From Cyanobacteria bacterium Co-bin13 (GTDB taxonomy: Bacteria; Cyanobacteriota; Cyanobacteriia; Phormidesmidales; Phormidesmidaceae): DNA of 17,081 nt. Below are positions 12,385 through 17,081 of the stretch, one piece after another; positions within the stretch are counted from its first letter, which is position 1; every line of letters begins with the position of its first letter. The notes under the pieces are model-generated. The model ran no database searches and was not told the DNA's origin. It saw only the letters and a program-made list of their open reading frames with translations. The stretch spans positions 1 through 17,081 of the forward strand of contig JACVRP010000028.1 of NCBI GenBank assembly GCA_014534385.1. Direction: 5' to 3'. The position numbers were made by a program, and so were the translations under genes.

Positions 12385-13659
12385 TTAGCTTTGCAGGTGC
12401 AGGCCCTTGCGCTGCAGATTGCGCTCAGCTTGCTGCAGATCCTCAAGGGTTGCACCGGCGACGATGCCGTAGATATCGGTGTAGATGTTGCCGTATTTGA
12501 CCTTCTCTAGGGCTGACAAAATCATCAGATCTTTGCGGTCAAGTTCGGGTTTAAGCTCAGCCAGAATCGATTCTAGGGTTCCATTCATTCGGTAGTCTGT
12601 TGAGTATTTTGCTACTGCTTTGCCTGCTTCTAATAGGGTTTGTCGCTGCAGGCAAAGGGGCGTTGAGCCGTTGACCCGGAAGTTGGCGTCGATGGCGTAG
12701 AGCTGTCCGTCCTGGGTTTCTAAGACGTCGAACCCAACGACACCAAAATAACCCTGCTGATGGGCGTACTGACCGATGGCGGCAATCATTTCAAAAAATT
12801 TGCTCATGTCAGGCTGGGAGTAGTCAATTACCCCGCCCATGTAGTCTCCCTCTGCTGTTGTGAGCTGTCGGGTGGTGCCGATGAGCCTAATCTCCCCTGC
12901 CCGGCTGACATAAAACTGAGCGCAGTAGTTTTCTACAACGTCTTTAATAAATTCAGAGACAATTACGGTCTGGAGCAGCTCAATGTCTAGATACTTTTTC
13001 AGCTCTAGCTGGCAGTAGTGGAGATCGCTAGGGTTTCTAATAATGTACGTCCCCTCACCGGAGAGCCCGTGGGAGGTTTTGATCAGGTACGGGAACTGCT
13101 GAGGCAGCGGGATGTCTTCAATGCCGGTCCGACGCAGGTCGTAGCTGTCGTAATAAGGGCACTGCACCCCCAGCTGATTAAGCGCTACTTTGCTGAGGAG
13201 GCGGTAGTGGGTATCGGGTGAAACGGCGTGTTTCTCGGCTTTGAGGTGATCGAAGGGAAACAGCGTCACAATTGGGTCGATACGATCGCTTTGGCTCAGC
13301 TCATCTAGGTAGATGGAGCAGTCAATCGTTTCTACATTGGTATAGCTGTGGCCGAAATGATCCCGCCAGTAATGCAGCAGCTCTGGCTGTACAGGCGAAA
13401 TGATAATGCCCCGAACCCCATCACCCAACACTGCCAGGTTTTTCCAGGATTCTTTTTGGCAAATTTTGTCAAAGGAGGTGTTGTTCGATTCGCTACTGCC
13501 GTCTTGCCGAAAGGAGCGCTGTGTATTGGGGTAGGCGGCCCAGCTTGCCGTGGCCGGGTAGTTGAGCAGAAATGCGCCCTGGGTATCGGCTAAATCAGGG
13601 GCAAACAGGTCCGATAAAGAGCTGGCTTGAGCGTATTGCAGGTTAGGGATAGGGTTCAT
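12385..13659 (-). CDS. ATP-grasp ligase, substrate unknown
   Basis: The 424-aa protein has an ATP-grasp fold at roughly residues 150-345. The visible marks are the glycine-rich nucleotide loop Tyr-Leu-Ile-Lys-Thr-Ser-His-Gly-Leu-Ser-Gly-Glu-Gly-Thr (191-204), a Val-Ile-Val-Ser-Glu-Phe-Ile hinge strand (232-238), and metal-site residues Gly-Phe-Asp (D311) and Ile-Asp-Ala-Asn-Phe-Arg (D324, N326). Members make a carboxyl-amine or peptide bond through an acyl-phosphate. The first 150 residues form a separate pre-ATP-grasp-like domain, with Leu-Gly-Asp-Gly-Val-Arg-Gly-Ile at 78-85. The last 75 are helical and basic. Peptide ligases such as the PGM1/BtrJ group have a comparable build, but this is not a close match. 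It sits downstream of the peroxiredoxin-like and HPP genes, 95 bases away, with no peptide-precursor gene near it. Confidence 0.78.
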   Translation of the reverse strand: MNPIPNLQYAQASSLSDLFAPDLADTQGAFLLNYPATASWAAYPNTQRSFRQDGSSESNNTSFDKICQKESWKNLAVLGDGVRGIIISPVQPELLHYWRDHFGHSYTNVETIDCSIYLDELSQSDRIDPIVTLFPFDHLKAEKHAVSPDTHYRLLSKVALNQLGVQCPYYDSYDLRRTGIEDIPLPQQFPYLIKTSHGLSGEGTYIIRNPSDLHYCQLELKKYLDIELLQTVIVSEFIKDVVENYCAQFYVSRAGEIRLIGTTRQLTTAEGDYMGGVIDYSQPDMSKFFEMIAAIGQYAHQQGYFGVVGFDVLETQDGQLYAIDANFRVNGSTPLCLQRQTLLEAGKAVAKYSTDYRMNGTLESILAELKPELDRKDLMILSALEKVKYGNIYTDIYGIVAGATLEDLQQAERNLQRKGLHLQS

Positions 13660-13754
13660 TGAAGGGGCGACAGCAAGATAGCAGCAAATTAATCGCTATA
13701 GTGCCAGCAGGGCATTGCCTGCTTCATCGCTCCAAGGGTGCGGTGCACTAAAGT

Positions 13755-14525
13755 TCAGACTTCTGATAGAAAAGACAGCGGGTAGTGCTTATTCTCAGCG
13801 AAGCCGAGAATACCGGGGTCTCGGTGTTCGTAGCGCAGTTCACCCTGAGCATTGAATAGGAAGGTGCCGCCGCGCTGGGTTAGATAAGCGGCATCGGGGA
13901 CGTAGGTTTGCCAGCGGCTGAGCACTTCTGCCATGTTTCGCAATCGCAGAGTAGCCAGCTCAAACGGACGCTGAAACCCCCTGCCCCCCGCAAACTGGAA
14001 AAATGAGCCGCGCAAGGGCGGCAGAGGAGCGGCCTTGACCACCTCATCATCGTCGATTAGCTGAGGGGCCTTGCGATCGCCCGTATACCCTCGAAACACC
14101 TCAGCCAGGGTGCCTGGGCTGCCGATGCCAGCACACATCAGCATCAGGTTGAGCCAGGCATTTTGACCCGACTTGAGCCCCGGCAGCTTAAGGGCAAGGC
14201 CGGGGTAAAGTTCGAGCTGGCGGTGCAGATCGGCCTGGGGATCGACAAACAGCCAGTCGGCTGGAAATCCAGTGTAGGCACAAAACTGCTCTCCGGCAGT
14301 GCGATCGCCAATGCCGATCGCCCGCACCGCAATTCCTTTGTCTTTGAGCCGGGGCAGCTCTCGCTGGAGCCACCAGGCATATTCAAGGCTGTCAAAATCT
14401 CCTAGCTGGGACCAGACCAGCACTAGCTGATGAGGGGCAGTTTCACAGCCCTTCAAAATCGGCAGCGTAGCGCCATCGCTGACCCGCTGACGCTGACTTT
14501 GGCTCAAAATATCGTAGACGCTCAT
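13755..14525 (-). CDS. Peroxiredoxin-like thioredoxin-fold protein lacking the peroxidatic Cys
   Basis: The 256-aa protein has a thioredoxin-fold build of the AhpC/TSA-like (PRXL2-type) group. It has an early strand Gln-Leu-Val-Leu-Val-Trp-Ser-Gln-Leu-Gly-Asp-Phe-Asp-Ser-Leu-Glu-Tyr at about 33-49, a second strand Ala-Val-Arg-Ala-Ile-Gly-Ile-Gly near 66-73, and a closing strand Gly-Gly-Thr-Phe-Leu-Phe-Asn. In active peroxiredoxins a Cys lies just after the first strand; here that segment reads Ser-Gln-Leu-Gly-Asp-Phe-Asp-Ser, with no Cys. The Cys residues present (27, 82, 131) are elsewhere and Cys82 lies in Phe-Cys-Ala-Tyr-Thr-Gly. Its ATG overlaps the stop codon of the HPP gene (ATGA), so the two are probably translated together. 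It may be a non-catalytic binding protein, or use a different Cys. Confidence 0.72.
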   Translation of the reverse strand: MSVYDILSQSQRQRVSDGATLPILKGCETAPHQLVLVWSQLGDFDSLEYAWWLQRELPRLKDKGIAVRAIGIGDRTAGEQFCAYTGFPADWLFVDPQADLHRQLELYPGLALKLPGLKSGQNAWLNLMLMCAGIGSPGTLAEVFRGYTGDRKAPQLIDDDEVVKAAPLPPLRGSFFQFAGGRGFQRPFELATLRLRNMAEVLSRWQTYVPDAAYLTQRGGTFLFNAQGELRYEHRDPGILGFAENKHYPLSFLSEV

Positions 14526-15052
14526 GAATTTGACGCTGTACGGCTATACCGGGCAAGAACCCACAGAGCTACTCGCTCTAGCATAACTAGAGTAGCGGTA
14601 ATGCCTACGGCCAGGCCAAACAGCACTAGGTTGCTCTCATTTCCGGCCCGTAGCGCAAAGCTGAGAGAGGTAGAGACCGCTGGCGGATGAACGGCATCTA
14701 ACAGAATCATCAGCACAATGGTGATGACCATTGCAGTGCCGCCAGACAGATACCCAGAACCGAGGACCAGATAGGCTAAAAAACCTAGAATGGCTGCCAT
14801 GACCTGAGACACCACCAGGGTGCGAACCGAGTTGGTGCCGTGCTGCGGGTCGAGGTAGATCAGAAAGGCGCTGGAGGCCAGAGAGGCGAAGAGTAGCCGT
14901 TGCTCGCTAAGTGCTTCGACCAGGGCTAAAACGCCGAGGACAATGGCGGTGGGCGCGATCGCAAGGGCAAATTCTCCCTTTAGCGTCAGGCGGCGGCGCA
15001 GCGAGCGGTTTGCCCCTTGAATAGGCTTTAAGCTTTCTCGGTCCTGCCCCAT
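14522..15052 (-). CDS. HPP-family membrane protein
   Basis: The 176-aa protein has about five hydrophobic helices after a basic N-terminal tail. It carries the family-naming segment Leu-Leu-Asp-Ala-Val-His-Pro-Pro-Ala-Val-Ser-Thr (about 116-127). The Tyr-Leu-Asp-Pro-Gln-His-Gly-Thr-Asn loop at about 66-74 is the earlier conserved turn. HPP proteins in plants and cyanobacteria have been reported to help move nitrite across membranes; whether this one does is not shown. The gene is first in its leftward run and couples to the peroxiredoxin-like gene by a four-base ATGA overlap. It is divergent from the DUF389 gene, with about 140 bases between them. Confidence 0.85.
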   Translation of the reverse strand: MGQDRESLKPIQGANRSLRRRLTLKGEFALAIAPTAIVLGVLALVEALSEQRLLFASLASSAFLIYLDPQHGTNSVRTLVVSQVMAAILGFLAYLVLGSGYLSGGTAMVITIVLMILLDAVHPPAVSTSLSFALRAGNESNLVLFGLAVGITATLVMLERVALWVLARYSRTASNS

Positions 15053-15194
15053 TTAGATTAGTCGCATAGTACTTGTAGGATCTAAGTTGAATCTGCCCAT
15101 AGCGTACTGAACTTTTGAGCGATGCAGAAACCGGCACAGGCCAGCAGCATGGGAGCGTGCAGACCCATTGTTTCCCTTAGCCCCGATAAAGACG

Positions 15195-16481
15195 ATGCGC
15201 CAACTGCTGATTCAAGTCCCCTGCGGCTGCGGCCAAACTGTGCTGCAAAAGGCTAAAGACTGTGACGGCACAAACCTGGCCCAATGGCAGGCGGAGGGAG
15301 ATGACTGCCTGGACATAGTGCTGGTGCATGTCTCTAACCAAAAAGTTGAGACCCTGCTAGATCAGCTGCAGGATCTGCCCAACCTCAAAGTTACCCTGTT
15401 GCCCACGGGGGTAATGGCGCTGCACCCGCCTGCCGACGCTGCTGCCCAGCAGGTCAAACAGGTCGAAGAGCGTAGCCCCATCGAGATTTTTCTGGCTGGT
15501 CTACAAAGCGTGGGGTCATGGAAGGGGTTTTTGAGCTACGCGGCGGTGGCTGGGGTGGTGGTCTGGATCGGACTGTATACGGCAACTAGCTTTTTGCTGG
15601 GTGCCGCCATGTTGATTGCGCCCTTGGCTGGACCGGCGATGAATACTGCGTTCGCAACTGCCCGAGGCGACCGCCACCTGCTAGGCCGCAGCGTGCTCCG
15701 CTACTTTGTGGCGCTATCGGTAACCATTGTTGTGGCTGCCCTGCTCAGCCTGATCTTTCAGCAGCAGATCCCCACCCCGCTGATGATTGAGCAAAGCCAG
15801 ATCTCGGCGGTGGCTGTCCTGCTGCCTCTAGCCGCCGGAGCAGCTGGTGCAATTAACTTAATTCAGTCGGAGCGCAGCAGTCTGGTCTCTGGGGCTGCAA
15901 CGGGGATGCTGGTAGCTGCCTCGCTGGCTCCCCCTGCCGGAATTGTTGGCATGGCCGCTGCCGTTAACCGTTGGGATCTGGCGGTTAATGGGCTGTTTTT
16001 ACTGCTGCTGCAGCTCAGCGGCATTAACCTAGCGGCGGCTATGCTGTTTCGCTTCTTTGGCCTGTCTACCCAGGGGGCTCGCTACCAGCGAGGCAAGCGG
16101 GGAGTCTTTCCGGTGTCGTTGGGGGTCAGTGCGATCGCGTTGGCGGGGCTGCTCACCTGGCAGCTCACTATCTCCCCAGGTCTGGAGCGCTCCAGCCGGG
16201 CGCAGCAGGCCAATGCTGAGGTGCAAAAAGTAATTGAGCAGGCTGCTGAGGTGGAGCTAGTCGAGTCCAACGTGCGCTTTACTCGATCAAATATTAAGGG
16301 GCAAAATACGCTGTTGTGCGTCTTGTATGTGCAGCGCCAGCCCGATGTTGAGCAGTCTGAAGAGGCAATTCAGGCTGAGCTGACGGAAACAATTCAGGCT
16401 CACCTGCTAAATCAGGGCTTTAACGTGACTCCGCTGATTGACGTCAACGTTTTAGAGGCTCCCGCACTAGGCCAGTCCTAG
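15195..16481 (+). CDS. DUF389-family membrane protein
   Basis: The ATG at 15195 begins the expected family N-terminus (Met-Arg-Gln-Leu-Leu-Ile-Gln-Val-Pro). A TTG nine codons upstream is in frame but adds nothing family-like. The 428-aa product has a soluble alpha/beta domain to about residue 85. Next come five or six membrane helices (about 112-325) with the DUF389 marks Ala-Ala-Met-Leu-Ile-Ala-Pro-Leu-Ala-Gly-Pro (137-147) and Ser-Gly-Ala-Ala-Thr-Gly-Met-Leu-Val-Ala-Ala-Ser-Leu-Ala-Pro-Pro (232-247). A soluble C-terminal domain of about 100 residues closes it. Cys-Gly-Cys near the start (10-12) is unusual and could bind a metal. The biochemical role of the family is unsettled. The 174-aa gene follows by 47 bases on the same strand. 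Confidence 0.85.
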   Translation: MRQLLIQVPCGCGQTVLQKAKDCDGTNLAQWQAEGDDCLDIVLVHVSNQKVETLLDQLQDLPNLKVTLLPTGVMALHPPADAAAQQVKQVEERSPIEIFLAGLQSVGSWKGFLSYAAVAGVVVWIGLYTATSFLLGAAMLIAPLAGPAMNTAFATARGDRHLLGRSVLRYFVALSVTIVVAALLSLIFQQQIPTPLMIEQSQISAVAVLLPLAAGAAGAINLIQSERSSLVSGAATGMLVAASLAPPAGIVGMAAAVNRWDLAVNGLFLLLLQLSGINLAAAMLFRFFGLSTQGARYQRGKRGVFPVSLGVSAIALAGLLTWQLTISPGLERSSRAQQANAEVQKVIEQAAEVELVESNVRFTRSNIKGQNTLLCVLYVQRQPDVEQSEEAIQAELTETIQAHLLNQGFNVTPLIDVNVLEAPALGQS

Positions 16482-16528
16482 CAGCTTGTGTAAGGGGTAA
16501 CGGCCTTACCGCCCATAATGGGGAAAGC

Positions 16529-17053
16529 ATGCTCTCTGGCACGATGACCCATCTAGACGCCGATTTAGACACCGACCCGGATAGTAACCTGCAGCAGGAA
16601 CTGCGGCTGACCCGCAAGTTTTCTCTGGCAGAGGCCATTGGCCGCGAGGGCAGCGACTTCATGAAAGGAGAATCGCCCATTCCCCCACTGGTGCAGGCCA
16701 TTACCCAGATTAATCTATGTCTCGACCAGCACCTGGACGACTCAATCGGTGCCCTCCAGGCCGTCCTGCAAACCTGGGTCAAGGCTCAAGATGCTCAGGT
16801 TAGCCGCTATATGAATCGTCCCCTAGCGGCTCTGCAGGAGATTCTGCAAGACATTCTCAACACCCCAGAAACTCTCTACGAAGTTGTTAGACAGGCCGAT
16901 GTGCGATGGGGCCAAATCTTTGACGAGCGACCCTACTTTCAGCAGCCCGGCCAAGCCCCCCATCCCAACGACGCCTACACTCATGAGTCCGTACGTGCGA
17001 CCCTAACAGCATTGCTTTCAGCAGTTGAAGCTGAGCTGAGAAGGTCAGAGTAA
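16529..17053 (+). CDS. Hypothetical protein, 174 aa
   Basis: I do not recognise this protein. It begins with an acidic, Asp-rich, probably disordered tail (residues 1-25). After that it is almost wholly helical: about 50-85 with Ile-Thr-Gln-Ile-Asn-Leu-Cys-Leu-Asp-Gln-His-Leu, and 95-125 with Pro-Leu-Ala-Ala-Leu-Gln-Glu-Ile-Leu. A closing helix is at 155-172. No signal peptide, membrane helix or catalytic motif was seen. The Asp-Glu-Arg-Pro-Tyr-Phe-Gln-Gln-Pro-Gly segment near residue 132 is the most distinctive part. The ATG at 16529 is preceded closely by GGGGAAA; a second ATG five codons on is possible. It follows the DUF389 gene by 47 bases and could share its transcript. The stop codon is inside the window. 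Confidence 0.65.
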   Translation: MLSGTMTHLDADLDTDPDSNLQQELRLTRKFSLAEAIGREGSDFMKGESPIPPLVQAITQINLCLDQHLDDSIGALQAVLQTWVKAQDAQVSRYMNRPLAALQEILQDILNTPETLYEVVRQADVRWGQIFDERPYFQQPGQAPHPNDAYTHESVRATLTALLSAVEAELRRSE

Positions 17054-17081
17054 AAGGCAGAGGAGCCGGTGAGTGGAGGAG

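Noticed and set aside
419..16138. About fourteen GCGATCGC octamers (for example 419, 4101, 6491, 8212, 10071, 14301, 16131)
   Set aside because: These are ordinary HIP1 sites, expected throughout cyanobacterial genomes; useful for taxonomy, not a special element here.
16496..16510. GGTAA/TTACC hairpin between the DUF389 and 174-aa genes
   Set aside because: Only five pairs and no T-tract; too weak to call a terminator.

Overview
The window is cyanobacterial chromosome. The evidence is about fourteen copies of the cyanobacterial HIP1 octamer (GCGATCGC), a GTAGAGACGCG-type palindrome of a kind common in cyanobacterial intergenic DNA, and cyanobacterial gene families (a YggT-like tail, a membrane-anchored helical-repeat protein with a conserved Cys pair, an NB-ARC/TPR protein). 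The moderately GC-rich coding DNA suggests a filamentous Leptolyngbya/Nodosilinea-like lineage, but genus cannot be fixed from sequence alone. No rRNA, tRNA, CRISPR array, transposase or phage gene was seen. This is ordinary chromosome with one or two accessory-looking patches.

Layout: positions 1-1810 hold the tail of a YggT-like membrane protein, a hotdog-fold thioesterase, and, leftward, a lipoprotein followed by a very small membrane protein of 46 aa with a good ribosome-binding site. Positions 1810-4940 are the accessory patch: a 446-base leader rich in inverted repeats, a 717-aa STAND NTPase with TPRs whose nucleotide-binding motifs are partly lost, and a 533-base AT-richer gap with a perfect 34-base palindrome. 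Positions 4940-7500 hold a 71-aa unknown, a single-EamA-domain transporter, ndk (GTG start), a membrane-anchored unknown and a 165-aa unknown. Positions 7500-10640 hold a 704-aa membrane-anchored helical-repeat protein and an alpha/beta hydrolase, both leftward.

Positions 10760-11302 encode an exported two-SH3b-domain protein, whose stop codon overlaps the stop of a convergent, leftward block. In transcription order that block is HPP-family membrane protein, translationally coupled thioredoxin-fold protein without the peroxidatic Cys, ATP-grasp ligase, DUF6918-like protein and a cytosolic Csp-type copper-storage four-helix bundle. The copper-storage gene has its Shine-Dalgarno sequence in the 3' arm of a long leader hairpin, the most testable regulatory signal in the window. 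To the right, divergent from the HPP gene, lie a DUF389 membrane protein and a 174-aa unknown.

The items most worth a second look are the leader hairpin of the copper-storage gene, the degenerate STAND ATPase with its structured leader, the missed 46-aa gene, the 34-base palindrome, and the orphan ATP-grasp ligase beside the Cys-less peroxiredoxin-like/HPP pair. No complete new multi-gene system can be claimed from this window.
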